This document shows, piece after piece, positions 25,950 to 33,948 of a stretch of 64,000 nt of DNA. Numbering within the stretch: position 1 is the first letter of the stretch; each line of letters opens with the position of its first letter. Position numbers and translations under genes: made by a program. Source of the DNA: Streptomyces atratus (lineage in GTDB: Bacteria > Actinomycetota > Actinomycetes > Streptomycetales > Streptomycetaceae). The stretch lies in the NCBI RefSeq assembly GCF_900119365.1, contig NZ_FPJO01000006.1:248001-312000 (forward strand). The letters are read 5' to 3'. The notes below the pieces were generated by a model. That model had not been told where the DNA came from. It saw only the letters and a program-made list of their open reading frames with translations, and made no database searches.

Positions 25950-26576
25950 TCAGGGCGTGTGGGCCAGTGAAGCGGCCTCCCATGCGAACCCGTCCGGGTC
26001 GGTGAAGGGCCCGGCGTCGCTGCCGATCGCGAGCCCGTGCGATCCGGTGCCGTCGGGAGAGACGCCGACGTCCTTGGCCAGCGCGCGGCGCCTGTACAGC
26101 GCCAGCTTGACGGGGCTCGCCCCGGCGGCGAACTCGACGTACACACGGCTGAAGCTCTTCGCCACGGTCAGGCCCCGGTCGGTGTAGAACCGCTTGCTCG
26201 CGACCACGTCCGTGACTCCCAGCAGCAGCACTATGTCGTCGATCTGCCGGGTGGCGGGGCCGGTGTCCTTCTTCGCCGAGGTCGCGACCTTCCAGACGGT
26301 CCCGTCCGGGGCCTGTACGACGCCGCCGTAACCCCAGAGAGACTTCGCGGCGGGCTTCAGCGATGTGGCGCCCGCGTCGAGTGCGGCGTCGATGAGGTTG
26401 TTGACGGTGGCCGGCTGGGACACCGTGAGCGCGAGCACGAACCCGCGGAAGCCGGTTGTGGACGTCTCCGAGGCCCGCAGGCGCACCTGGGTGTCCAGAC
26501 CGAAGGCGGTGGTGCAGAAGCGGTGGGCCGCCGTGGGGTCGGCCACTTCCAGGGTGACGGTTTCGATGGATGCCAT
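25950..26576 (-). CDS. VOC/glyoxalase-family protein with two units
   Basis: The product has 208 residues and two vicinal-oxygen-chelate modules. The first is at about 1-100 (MASIETVTLEVADPTAAHRF) and the second at about 110-208 (IDDIVLLLGVTDVVASKRFY, with PDGFAWE at the end). This is the usual bicupular arrangement of glyoxalase, dioxygenase or antibiotic-binding proteins. The start is the ATG at 26576; a GTG three codons earlier is possible. It sits in a same-strand group with the flavoprotein and the next VOC gene. Ligand unknown. Confidence 0.85.
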   Translation of the reverse strand: MASIETVTLEVADPTAAHRFCTTAFGLDTQVRLRASETSTTGFRGFVLALTVSQPATVNNLIDAALDAGATSLKPAAKSLWGYGGVVQAPDGTVWKVATSAKKDTGPATRQIDDIVLLLGVTDVVASKRFYTDRGLTVAKSFSRVYVEFAAGASPVKLALYRRRALAKDVGVSPDGTGSHGLAIGSDAGPFTDPDGFAWEAASLAHTP

Positions 26577-26660
26577 GTCCGTCACGCTAGTTGCGGCCCG
26601 ACGACCGGTGCTTCTTGATTCCTGATCGGTCCTGCCGCCCCTGTCGCCTGCTTCGGACGC

Positions 26661-27080
26661 TCAGCGCAGTTCCTGGAGGCGGACGAGGTTGCCCGCGGGG
26701 TCGCGGAAGGCGCAGTCGCGGATGCCGTACGGCTGCTCGGTCGGCTCCTGGACGACCTCGGCGCCGCCGGCCCGCAGCTGTTCGAAGGTGCCGTCGAGGT
26801 CCCGGGTGGCCAGCAGGATCCAGCCGTAGGTGCCCTTGGCCATCATCTCGGCGATGGTCCGGCGCTCGTCCTCGGTGACCCCGGGGTCGGCGGCCGGCGG
26901 GGCCAGGAGGATGGACGTGCTGGGCTGGCCGGCGGGGCCGATCGTGATCCAGCGCATTCTGCCCTGTCCCACGTCGCTGCGGACCTCGAAGCCGAGGATG
27001 TCGCGGTAGAAGACCAGGGACTCCTCCGGGTCGTCGTGCGGGAGAAAGCTCGTGTGAATGGTGATGTCCATAACGATCAT
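26661..27080 (-). CDS. VOC/glyoxalase-family protein, promoter region displaced by a mobile element
   Basis: This is a single VOC module of about 139 residues (MDITIHTSFLPHDDPEESL to DPAGNLVRLQEL). Two starts are possible, 27080 (MIVMDI) and 27071. An inverted-repeat element with its target duplication begins five bases beyond the 27080 codon. The native promoter and any ribosome-binding site have therefore been moved 160 bases away or lost. Translation through the element is open, which extends the frame artificially to 27230. The gene may now be silent. Confidence 0.82.
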   Translation of the reverse strand: MIVMDITIHTSFLPHDDPEESLVFYRDILGFEVRSDVGQGRMRWITIGPAGQPSTSILLAPPAADPGVTEDERRTIAEMMAKGTYGWILLATRDLDGTFEQLRAGGAEVVQEPTEQPYGIRDCAFRDPAGNLVRLQELR

Positions 27081-27085
27081 GCTAA

Positions 27086-27243
27086 GACCGACCGGCAATT
27101 GGGGGGTGGGTGAAGGAGCGGGGCTGGGTGCGTGCAGCTGCAAGGCGGAGGACTGAGGCAACGCGGAGCGTTGTTGATTGACGACAACGCGGCAGATGTG
27201 CGTGCCCAGCCCCGCGACGCCGCCCCCCAATTGCCGGTCGGTC
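27086..27243. mobile_element. Miniature inverted-repeat element, copy 1 (158 bp)
   Basis: The element begins GACCGACCGGCAATTGGGGG and ends in the inverse of that sequence, flanked by TAA on both sides (27083-27085 and 27244-27246), a 3-bp target duplication. Subterminal inverse matches (CGGGGCTGGG on both arms) and a central hairpin CAACGC-TCC-GCGTTG make the whole element an imperfect palindrome. There is no coding capacity. Relative to copies 2 and 3 it is inverted and lacks their extra central hairpin. Confidence 0.9.
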
Positions 27244-27246
27244 TAA

Positions 27247-27863
27247 GGGCTGTCCCGTAATCCCTGGCGGATCAGCGTGCGGCGTCAGATGCGGTGATGC
27301 GACCAGCTCATATCGGCCGCCCAGAACCCTCACAGCCACCCAACCCCCGCTCGGACGCCCGTCACGCCACACGCGTCACGCCGGACCCGCCCTCCGCGGG
27401 GCCCCATTGAAGATCCCACGCCTGCCCCCGGCTCACTGCCGACAAGGCGGAATCGACTCGAACCCGAGATGCTCGGCCCGACCCGGGACGCCCGGTATCG
27501 GGCATGCGGACCCGGCTCAGGGGCGCTCGGTCGGCAGGGGGAACAGCCTGGTGACCGCGGCGACGGCCACAGTGCCTGCCGGGCGGGCCGTGGGGCGCTG
27601 GTCCCGTTCGCGGTAGCCGGCCAGCAGGAGGCGGATGGAGGCGGCGAGTTCGGTCATCCTGGCCACGAAGCTGGGCAAGCGGCTCCGCCCGCACCGGCCT
27701 GCCATGGCACACATAAGCACAGGTCAGGGCGGTGCATAGGTGCATGCATGACCGGCCATCGGCGCATGACGGCCAGGCGTTCCGTACGGCGTCTTCGAGG
27801 GCTCATGGTTGATCCACGGCGCCCCGCACCGCACGGTCCCCACAGCTCGACGCGGGACCGATG
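27247..27863. other. Interval without a convincing gene
   Basis: It opens with GGGCTGTCCCGTAATCCCTG, which resembles insertion-sequence ends seen in Streptomyces, directly after the copy 1 target duplication. A minus-strand open frame at 27517-27720 (FVARMTELAASIRLLLAGYRE) might be a scrap of a helical protein but has no recognisable family or start signal. Confidence 0.4.
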
Positions 27864-27889
27864 GAGTCCGGGAAGACGCTCCCGGACTC
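27864..27889. promoter_or_regulatory. Perfect 10-bp inverted repeat in the L,D-transpeptidase leader
   Basis: GAGTCCGGGA, six-base loop, TCCCGGACTC, located 44 bases before the start codon. It could be an operator or an mRNA hairpin; there is no T-run, so it is not a classical terminator. Confidence 0.6.
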
Positions 27890-27932
27890 CCGGGGCATGC
27901 CGGCTCGACCAACCTCGAAGGAGTGATCACCC

Positions 27933-28538
27933 ATGTCCGCGACCTCTCCCCTGCGTGCCCGTGCCGCTGTCATCGGCCTGAGTGCCATGGCCCTGGTGAC
28001 CGTTGCCGCCGCCACCGCCCCGAGCGGTCAGGCCGCTCCCGCGTCCGGCGGCCGCCCGGCTGCGGCAGCTGCCGCCGTCACCACCTTGAAGTTCGTACGG
28101 AACGCCAGTGACCCTCAGAACTCGCGTCTGATGGTGGTACGCAACAACAAGACGGAGGCCGTCTTCCGCGCCGGCTCCGGGCTCGGCCGCAACAACGCGA
28201 AGGGGCGCGACGAGTGTGCCTCGGGCAAGGGCTGGCTGCCCGCCGGCACGTACACCGTCGGCGCCCGCCAGACCCGCTACAACGGCAACTTCATCAAGGG
28301 GTACGCCATCCCGCTGAGCAACAAGACGTGCAGGAACGGCCGGACCACGCGTACGGAACTCTTCATCCACAGCGAGATGACCCGCGCCGGAGGCCAGGGC
28401 AGCACCGAGAGCCGGCGCTGGGACGGCGTGGGCGACTACAAGTCCGCGGGCTGCATCAAGCTCGCCCCGGAGGACATCAAGAAGCTGTTCCGCAACCTCG
28501 GCCGGGGCTCGGCGCCCAACCGTCTCGTCGTCGTCTGA
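27933..28538 (+). CDS. Secreted L,D-transpeptidase (YkuD-like)
   Basis: The 201-residue exported protein has a signal peptide (basic RARAA, hydrophobic to about residue 30, cleavage near SGQAA). The catalytic histidine is in FIHSEM (His146), and the active-site motif SAGCIKL has Cys174. Such enzymes make 3-3 cross-links in peptidoglycan or attach proteins to it, acting outside the membrane. It lacks additional wall-binding domains. The ATG at 27933 follows GAAGGAG. Confidence 0.87.
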   Translation: MSATSPLRARAAVIGLSAMALVTVAAATAPSGQAAPASGGRPAAAAAAVTTLKFVRNASDPQNSRLMVVRNNKTEAVFRAGSGLGRNNAKGRDECASGKGWLPAGTYTVGARQTRYNGNFIKGYAIPLSNKTCRNGRTTRTELFIHSEMTRAGGQGSTESRRWDGVGDYKSAGCIKLAPEDIKKLFRNLGRGSAPNRLVVV

Positions 28539-28585
28539 CGGTGCGCGGGCGGCAGGGAGGCGGAGATCCAGGTCACATCCCTCCG

Positions 28586-28612
28586 TGTCACAGGGGGTCG
28601 GGCTGTCTCGTC
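28586..28612 (+). promoter_or_regulatory. ECF41 promoter, exact consensus
   Basis: TGTCACA (28586-28592), exactly 16 bases, then CGTC (28609-28612). This is the published ECF41 target consensus, placed 40 bases upstream of the CMD start and in front of its own ECF41 sigma gene. Confidence 0.85.
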
Positions 28613-28651
28613 TCAGGGGTGTAGCCACTGACGACCACGGAGGAGCACACC

Positions 28652-29125
28652 ATGGACGCGCGACTGAACTACTTCGCCAGCCCGACCGCCGGCAAGGCCT
28701 TCAAGCACCTCATGTCGGCGGGGAAGGCGATCAAGGACTCGCCGCTGCCGGCCGCGACGCAGGAGCTGGTGGCGTTGCGTGTGAGTCAGATCAACGGCTG
28801 TGCCGTCTGCATCGACATGCACACCAAGGACGCAGCCGCTGCCGGCGAGACCTCGGTGCGGTTGCATCTGGTGGCGGCGTGGCGGGAGGCCACGGTGTTC
28901 ACCGAGGCCGAGCGGGCCGCGCTGGAGCTGGCGGACCAGGGGACCCGGATCGCGGACGGGGCCGGCGGGGTCAGCGACGAGGTGTGGGCCGCTGCCGCCA
29001 AGCACTACGACGAGGAGCAGCTCACCTCCCTGGTGGTCCTGGTCTCCTTCATGAACACGGCGAACCGGCTGAACGTCATCGCCCAGCAGCCGGCCGGCTC
29101 CTACGAGCCCGGGCAGTTCCACTGA
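28652..29125 (+). CDS. Carboxymuconolactone decarboxylase-family (AhpD-like) protein
   Basis: The 157-residue AhpD-like protein has the CAVC redox motif (Cys50, Cys53) and His57, and is a close paralogue of the product of 5379-5852. The ribosome-binding site GGAGGAG precedes the ATG by 7 bases. It sits behind a perfect ECF41 promoter and 111 bases before the ECF41 sigma gene, forming the classical autoregulated pair. A peroxide- or organic-peroxide-linked role is inferred from the family. Confidence 0.92.
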   Translation: MDARLNYFASPTAGKAFKHLMSAGKAIKDSPLPAATQELVALRVSQINGCAVCIDMHTKDAAAAGETSVRLHLVAAWREATVFTEAERAALELADQGTRIADGAGGVSDEVWAAAAKHYDEEQLTSLVVLVSFMNTANRLNVIAQQPAGSYEPGQFH

Positions 29126-29236
29126 GCGGTATCAACCACCGGGCCGGGCTCGCGGGGGCACTGCTCTGGCCCGCCGGTGGCCCGGCCGGTCCCGGTGGAG
29201 CTACCGGCGTTGGCGAGTAGGGGGAGTTGAGTCGGT

Positions 29237-30160
29237 GTGAGCAAGGTCGAGGAGTTCGAGGAGCTGCGGCCGCTGCTGTTCTCGATTGCGTACCGGATTC
29301 TGGGCAGTGTGACCGAGGCCGAGGACGCGGTGCAGGAGACATGGCTGCGCTTCGACGGTTCGACGACCCGGCCCACGTCGACCAAGGCCTTTCTGTCGGC
29401 CGCGGTGACCCGGATCTCGATCGATGTGCTGCGCTCCGCGCGGGTCCGGCGGGAGGAGTACGTCGGGCCGTGGTTTCCCGAGCCGCTGCTGAGCGATCCG
29501 TACCAGGATCCGGCGCGGTCGGTGGAGCTGGCCGACTCGGTGTCGATGGCGGCGCTGTTGCTGCTGGAGCGGCTCAGCCCGCTGGAGCGGGCGGTCTTCC
29601 TGCTGCGGGAGGTGTTCGCCTTCGGGTTCGACGAGGTCGCCTCGGCGGTGGGGCGTTCCGAGGCGGCGTGCCGGCAGTTGCTGGTACGGGCGCGGCGGCA
29701 CATGGAGGCCGGACGGCCGCGGTTCGCGGCGGATTCCCAGGAGCGGCGGGAGTTGGCGACGCGGTTCTTCGACGCGCTGAAGAACGGCGATGTGGGCGGG
29801 CTGCAGAATCTGCTGGCCGCCGATGTGCAGCTGGTCGGGGACGGCGGCGGCAAGGCCCCGCAGCTGGCCAAGGCCGTCGTGGGCGCGGAGAACGTGGCCC
29901 GGGTGCTGGGCACGGCCTTCCCATGGCTGTTCCGGATCGACGTGACGTGCGAGCCGCACGAGGTCAACGGCCAGCCCGGCGCGGTCTTCCGCGACCGGGA
30001 CGGCAGAGTTCTGAACACCATGGTCCTCGAGGTGCTCGACGGCAGGATTCAGACCGTCCGCGGCGTGATCAACCCCGACAAGCTCGGCCACCTCGGGCCG
30101 GTCGCCGACGCCTGGGCCATCGACCGCGAGGCGAAGCGGGTCCGCCGGCAGATGAACTGA
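29237..30160 (+). CDS. ECF41-type RNA polymerase sigma factor
   Basis: The product has 307 residues. Region 2 spans about 8-80, followed by the ECF41 WFPEPL motif (79-84), region 4 (about 125-165) and a SnoaL-like C-terminal domain with DGGG and NPDKL (279-283). In this group the C-terminal domain itself tunes activity. The start is GTG at 29237 after GGGAGTTGAG. Directly downstream of a CMD gene carrying a consensus ECF41 promoter, it very probably activates that gene and itself. It differs clearly in sequence from the ECF41 protein encoded at 2643-3563. Confidence 0.94.
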   Translation: MSKVEEFEELRPLLFSIAYRILGSVTEAEDAVQETWLRFDGSTTRPTSTKAFLSAAVTRISIDVLRSARVRREEYVGPWFPEPLLSDPYQDPARSVELADSVSMAALLLLERLSPLERAVFLLREVFAFGFDEVASAVGRSEAACRQLLVRARRHMEAGRPRFAADSQERRELATRFFDALKNGDVGGLQNLLAADVQLVGDGGGKAPQLAKAVVGAENVARVLGTAFPWLFRIDVTCEPHEVNGQPGAVFRDRDGRVLNTMVLEVLDGRIQTVRGVINPDKLGHLGPVADAWAIDREAKRVRRQMN

Positions 30161-30248
30161 CCTCGGCAGCGGCAGCGACAGTGGCGGTGGCAGTGACGGC
30201 GGCGGAACCGTTCGGACTCTCGCGATCCGCATTCGCACACCACGATGT

Positions 30249-30265
30249 TCATTCAAACTCATTCA
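30249..30265. promoter_or_regulatory. Direct repeats upstream of the DeoR gene
   Basis: TCATTCA occurs twice (30249-30255 and 30259-30265), with a 10-bp period, 17 bases before the start codon. This is a plausible autoregulatory DeoR operator. Confidence 0.5.
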
Positions 30266-30281
30266 TGGTAGAAATTGAGGC

Positions 30282-31067
30282 ATGGGTGTCGCCAATCGTT
30301 TGGACCTGACCCTGCGATTGGTGCAGGGCTCCGACCGGGTCTCCGTGTCGGAGCTCTCCCATCGCCTGGGCATCTCCGAGATGACCGTGCGCAGGGACCT
30401 CGACGCGCTGGAGCAACAGGGCCTGGTGCGCAGGGTGCACGGTGGCGCCGTCGCCACCCGCCCACGTGACGAGGACGCGGGATTCTCCGCGCGGGAGCCC
30501 TGGCAGGCAGCCACCAAGGACCGCCTGGGCGCGGCCGTGGCCGCGCTGGTGGAGCCGGGATCGCGTGTGCTGCTCGACGCGGGGACCACGACCGTGCACG
30601 TCGCCGAGCACCTGGCCGCCCGCGCCCCGCTGACGGTCGCCGTGCTCAGCCTGCAGGCGGCGATGAGCCTGGCCGACCGGCCCGGGATCGACCTGCTGGT
30701 CGTGGGCGGCCGCTCCCGTCCCGCCGAACGCTCCCTCGTCGGCCCGCTGGCGCTGCGCACCCTGGAGTCCCTGGCCTTCGACTGCTTCGTGATGTCCATC
30801 GGCGGTGTGCACGCCGAGCACGGCTGGTCGGAGTTCTCCCTGGACGACGCGGCCGTCAAGCAGGTCGGGCTCACCCGGGCCACCCGCACGATCGCGGTGG
30901 CGGACGCGACCAAGCTGGGAGTACGCGCGTTCAGCCGGGTCGCCCCGCTCGACGCGGTGCACCGCTTCGTCACCGACAAGGCGGCCGAGGACGCCGCCAC
31001 GCATCCCAGCGGCCCGGAGACCCTGGAAGCCCTGCGGGACGCGGGCGTCGACAGCGTTCTCGTCTGA
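30282..31067 (+). CDS. DeoR-family transcription regulator
   Basis: The product has 261 residues: N-terminal helix-turn-helix VSVSELSHRLGISEMTVRRDLDAL (about 21-44) and RRVHGGAV, then a sugar-phosphate sensor domain (about 75-250) with DAGTT and a GGVHAEHG motif typical of DeoR regulators. It is the first gene of an apparent operon with a DUF4406-like protein and a Nudix hydrolase. That suggests control of nucleotide-sugar or nucleoside-derivative turnover, but the effector is unknown. Confidence 0.9.
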   Translation: MGVANRLDLTLRLVQGSDRVSVSELSHRLGISEMTVRRDLDALEQQGLVRRVHGGAVATRPRDEDAGFSAREPWQAATKDRLGAAVAALVEPGSRVLLDAGTTTVHVAEHLAARAPLTVAVLSLQAAMSLADRPGIDLLVVGGRSRPAERSLVGPLALRTLESLAFDCFVMSIGGVHAEHGWSEFSLDDAAVKQVGLTRATRTIAVADATKLGVRAFSRVAPLDAVHRFVTDKAAEDAATHPSGPETLEALRDAGVDSVLV

Positions 31068-31133
31068 ATCCGCCCACGCCCAAGGCGATGCCCACGCCCC
31101 AGGCGATGCCCGTACCCAAGGAGTGAAACGGTC

Positions 31134-31511
31134 ATGACCAGCGTTCCACGCGCGCAGATGATTCTCGTCGCGGGCCCCTACCGGTCAGGCACCGGCGACG
31201 ACCCCCGCAGACTCGAGGCCAACGTACGGGCGATGAACGAAGCCGCTCTCGTCCTGTTCCGCGCCGGGCACCTGCCCGTCACCGGCGAGGCCCTCGCCCT
31301 GCCGCTCCTGGAGACGGCCGGCAGCACCGGCCCCGGTGACACGCTCTTCCAGGAGATCTTCCACCCCGTCGCCGAGCGGCTGCTCGCCCGCTGCGACGCG
31401 GTCCTGCGGATCGGCGGCCCCTCCGAGGGCGCGGACCGGATGGCCGACCTGGCCCTTGCGCAGGGCAAGGACGTCTACGCCGGTCTCGCCGCGGTTCCGG
31501 CCGCCCGGTGA
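31134..31511 (+). CDS. DUF4406-like / nucleoside 2-deoxyribosyltransferase-like protein
   Basis: The product has 125 residues with an N-terminal strand-loop [14 protein letters not shown], a central helix with [24 protein letters not shown] and a final [17 protein letters not shown]. That pattern fits DUF4406 and related nucleoside deoxyribosyltransferase-fold proteins. The ATG at 31134 follows AAGGAGTG. It overlaps the Nudix gene by four bases (GTGA), so the two are translationally coupled. The reaction is not known. Confidence 0.75.
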   Translation: MTSVPRAQMILVAGPYRSGTGDDPRRLEANVRAMNEAALVLFRAGHLPVTGEALALPLLETAGSTGPGDTLFQEIFHPVAERLLARCDAVLRIGGPSEGADRMADLALAQGKDVYAGLAAVPAAR

Positions 31512-32170
31512 CCGCCGGCATCGACACCCCCGACCGGCGCGGCCGCACCGGCCTGGACCAGCACGGCCGCGACCTCACCGGCAACCCGTGCGTGAGGATC
31601 CGCGAGGTGGAGCTGCTCTCCAGCGACTGGTACGTACTGCGGAAGACCACCTTCGACTACCAGCACAGTGACGGACACTGGAGCCGCGAGCAGCGCGAGA
31701 CCTACGACCGTGGTGACGGGGCGACCATCCTGCTCCACAACACCGAGCGGCGCACCGTGCTGCTGACCCGTCAGTTCCGCCTCCCCGCCTATGTCAACGG
31801 ACATCCCGACGGGATGCTGCTCGAAACCGCCGCCGGGCTCCTGGACGGCGACAGCCCGGAGGAGGCCATCCGCCGGGAGGCCGCCGAAGAGACCGGGCAC
31901 ACCGTCGGCACCGTCGAGCACGTCTTCGACGTCTATATGAGCCCCGGCTCGGTCACCGAGCGCCTGCACTTCTTCGCCGCCCCCTACGACGCGGCCGACA
32001 CCCCCATCAAAACCGCCGGAATCGCCGCCGAGGGCGAGGACATCACCATCGTCGAACTGCCCTTCACCGAGGCGCTCGACCGGATCCGCAACGGCACGAT
32101 CGCCGACGCCAAGACCATCATGCTGCTCCAGTGGGCCGCCCTCGACGGGCCGTTCGCACAGCGAGGGTGA
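31508..32170 (+). CDS. Nudix hydrolase, NudK/ADP-ribose pyrophosphatase-like
   Basis: The 220-residue Nudix protein carries the catalytic box [20 protein letters not shown] with the REAAEE core that binds Mg2+. The flanking sequence ([22 protein letters not shown]) matches NudK/NudF-type enzymes that cleave GDP-mannose or ADP-ribose. The GTG start overlaps the preceding stop codon. Together with the DeoR regulator and the deoxyribosyltransferase-like protein it suggests disposal of a nucleotide-sugar. Confidence 0.88.
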   Translation: MTAGIDTPDRRGRTGLDQHGRDLTGNPCVRIREVELLSSDWYVLRKTTFDYQHSDGHWSREQRETYDRGDGATILLHNTERRTVLLTRQFRLPAYVNGHPDGMLLETAAGLLDGDSPEEAIRREAAEETGHTVGTVEHVFDVYMSPGSVTERLHFFAAPYDAADTPIKTAGIAAEGEDITIVELPFTEALDRIRNGTIADAKTIMLLQWAALDGPFAQRG

Positions 32171-32184
32171 AGGTGAGGCTGACG

Positions 32185-32214
32185 TTGAGGTTGAGGTTGA
32201 GGTTGAGGTTGAGG
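32185..32214. repeat. Five exact 6-bp tandem repeats
   Basis: TTGAGG is repeated five times between the convergent Nudix and TetR genes. Confidence 0.85.
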
Positions 32215-32252
32215 GTACGGATGCGCCGCCACGGGGGCGCCGTGCCCGGAAC

Positions 32253-32846
32253 TCATCGCCGCGCGAGCGAAGCCAGGAAGTCGTCGAGCATGGCGATCTG
32301 TACGTCTTCGGGGAACCGGGCCGGGTCGAAGAGAGTCTGGACGACGAGTCCGTGGGTGAACGCGACGGCGGTGGCGGCGAGTTGCTCCGGGTCGGCGGCC
32401 GCGGGAAGCTCGCCCAGGCCACGCGCGGCTTCGAGGTGCGGGCGGAGTGTCGAGCGCATCCGGGTGTAGCGGTCGGCCTGGTCCGTGGCCAGCCCGTCGT
32501 CGGCGAGGGCCAGGTCCCAGGAGCTGACCCAGATGCGGTTGCGGGCGGTGTCGTCCGCGGTCAGCGGCAGGATGTCCAGCAGCATGGCCCGTACGGTGGC
32601 AAGACCCTCGGCGGGACGCGCGCGACGGGGGCGCTCCGCGGTGCGCTTCTCCAGCAGGTCCAGCGCATGTGCGATCAGGGCCCGCTTGGCCGGGAAGTAG
32701 TGCATGAGCATCCCGGTCGAGACGCCCATCTCGGTGGCGACGGCGCGCAGGGTCAGCCCGCCGAATCCCTTGTCGGCCAGTACGTGCCACACCGCCTCGG
32801 AAACGTCCTCTCGGCGGGCTTCGCGGTCTCCAGGTGCGGGCGGCAT
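32253..32846 (-). CDS. TetR-family transcription regulator
   Basis: The product has 197 residues: N-terminal helix-turn-helix GLTLRAVATEMGVSTGMLMHYFPAKRAL (about 30-57) and an all-helical ligand domain. It is divergent from the GNAT-fusion gene; a 9-bp direct repeat (TTACGTACC) in the 50-base gap is a likely operator. It is a probable repressor of the divergent gene. Ligand unknown. Confidence 0.9.
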   Translation of the reverse strand: MPPAPGDREARREDVSEAVWHVLADKGFGGLTLRAVATEMGVSTGMLMHYFPAKRALIAHALDLLEKRTAERPRRARPAEGLATVRAMLLDILPLTADDTARNRIWVSSWDLALADDGLATDQADRYTRMRSTLRPHLEAARGLGELPAAADPEQLAATAVAFTHGLVVQTLFDPARFPEDVQIAMLDDFLASLARR

Positions 32847-32855
32847 GCTGCTACC

Positions 32856-32882
32856 TTACGTACCGAACGCTTGTTACGTACC
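32856..32882. promoter_or_regulatory. TetR-type operator candidate
   Basis: TTACGTACC occurs at 32856-32864 and 32874-32882, 18 bp apart, and each contains the palindrome TACGTA. The site lies between the divergent tetR and GNAT genes. Confidence 0.55.
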
Positions 32883-32898
32883 CAGGGACGAGGTATCC

Positions 32899-33891
32899 GT
32901 GTTCACACTGCCGCTCGGCGACACCGCCCGGCTCCGCCCCCTGGAACCCCGGCACGCGCAGGAGTTCCTCGCCCATATCGACCGCGCACGGCCCTATGTG
33001 GACCCTTGGATACCCTGGGCGACCTTCAGCACCGACCTCGCTTCCGCCACGGCCGTCCTTCAGCGTTACGCCGACAAGCAGGCCGAGGACACCGCCCGGA
33101 TCTACGGGATCTGGCTGGACGGCACGCTGGTCGGCGGCGTCATGTTCACGCGCTTCGACAGCACCTCCGGGGTCTGTGAGGTCGGCTGCTGGCTGGAGGC
33201 CGCCGGGGAAGGCCGGGGGCTGGTGACCCGGGCGTGCCGGGCGCTGATCGACTGGGCCTTCACGGAGCGCGGGATGACCCGGGTCGAGTGGTGGGCCGCG
33301 GCGGGCAACACCCGCAGCATCGAGGTCGCGCGCCGGCTCGGGATGACCCGTGACGGTGTGCTGCGGCAGCACTCCCTCTACCGGGGGGTGCGGCGCGACA
33401 GCGAGGTCTGGTCGGTCCTTTCCGAGGAGTGGTCACTCGCTGGAAAGGCTGCGGCTACGGGAGAAGCGGCTGCGGCAGAGGTGTCAGCGTCCGACGTCAA
33501 GGCCGAGCTCGACCGGCTGATGCGCACCTTCCTCGGCGCGTTCGCCAACACCGGCGGCAGCCGGCCGAACCTCGACGTCATCCGCGAGGTGTTCATCCCG
33601 CAGGGCATGATCATCGCGAATGTCGGGGACGAGCCCGTGGTCTACGACATCGACTCATTCATCGAGCCCCGGGAGAAGGTGCTCACCGACGGGACGATGA
33701 CGGAGTTCTCCGAATGGGAAGTCGCCGAGCGGACCGAGATCTTCGGGTCCATCGCGCACCGGTTCAGCGAGTACCGGAAGTCCGGCATCCTCAACGGCGA
33801 GCCGTTCGAGGGCGAGGGCCGCAAGACCACGCAGTTCATCCGGACACCGGACGGCTGGAGGTTGAGCTCGATGGCCTGGGACGACGTGTAG
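32899..33891 (+). CDS. GNAT acetyltransferase fused to an NTF2/SnoaL-like domain
   Basis: The product has 330 residues. Residues 1 to about 180 form a RimJ/RimL-type GNAT domain (LGDTARLRPLEPRHAQEFL; CWLEAAGEGRGLVTRACRAL for acetyl-CoA binding; RRLGMTRDGVLRQ). After an Ala-rich linker (about 183-198), residues 200-330 form an NTF2-like domain (LMRTFLGAFANTGG to WRLSSMAWDDV). The frame is continuous with no internal stop or obvious second start. The start is GTG at 32899 after GACGAGG. Each half is ordinary; the combination is unusual. The divergent TetR probably regulates it. Confidence 0.85.
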   Translation: MFTLPLGDTARLRPLEPRHAQEFLAHIDRARPYVDPWIPWATFSTDLASATAVLQRYADKQAEDTARIYGIWLDGTLVGGVMFTRFDSTSGVCEVGCWLEAAGEGRGLVTRACRALIDWAFTERGMTRVEWWAAAGNTRSIEVARRLGMTRDGVLRQHSLYRGVRRDSEVWSVLSEEWSLAGKAAATGEAAAAEVSASDVKAELDRLMRTFLGAFANTGGSRPNLDVIREVFIPQGMIIANVGDEPVVYDIDSFIEPREKVLTDGTMTEFSEWEVAERTEIFGSIAHRFSEYRKSGILNGEPFEGEGRKTTQFIRTPDGWRLSSMAWDDV

Positions 33892-33948
33892 ACGGCGTTC
33901 GGACGACGTGCGGGGGTGCGACCCGGGCCCGTCCGGATCGCGCCCCGA

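Noticed and set aside
27440-27490. tRNA-like T-arm sequence CTCGGGTTCGAGTC on the minus strand
   Set aside because: The T stem does not close and no acceptor or anticodon arm can be drawn.
32185-32214. TTGAGG array considered as a CRISPR or telomere-like repeat
   Set aside because: Only five 6-bp units without spacers; a simple tandem repeat.
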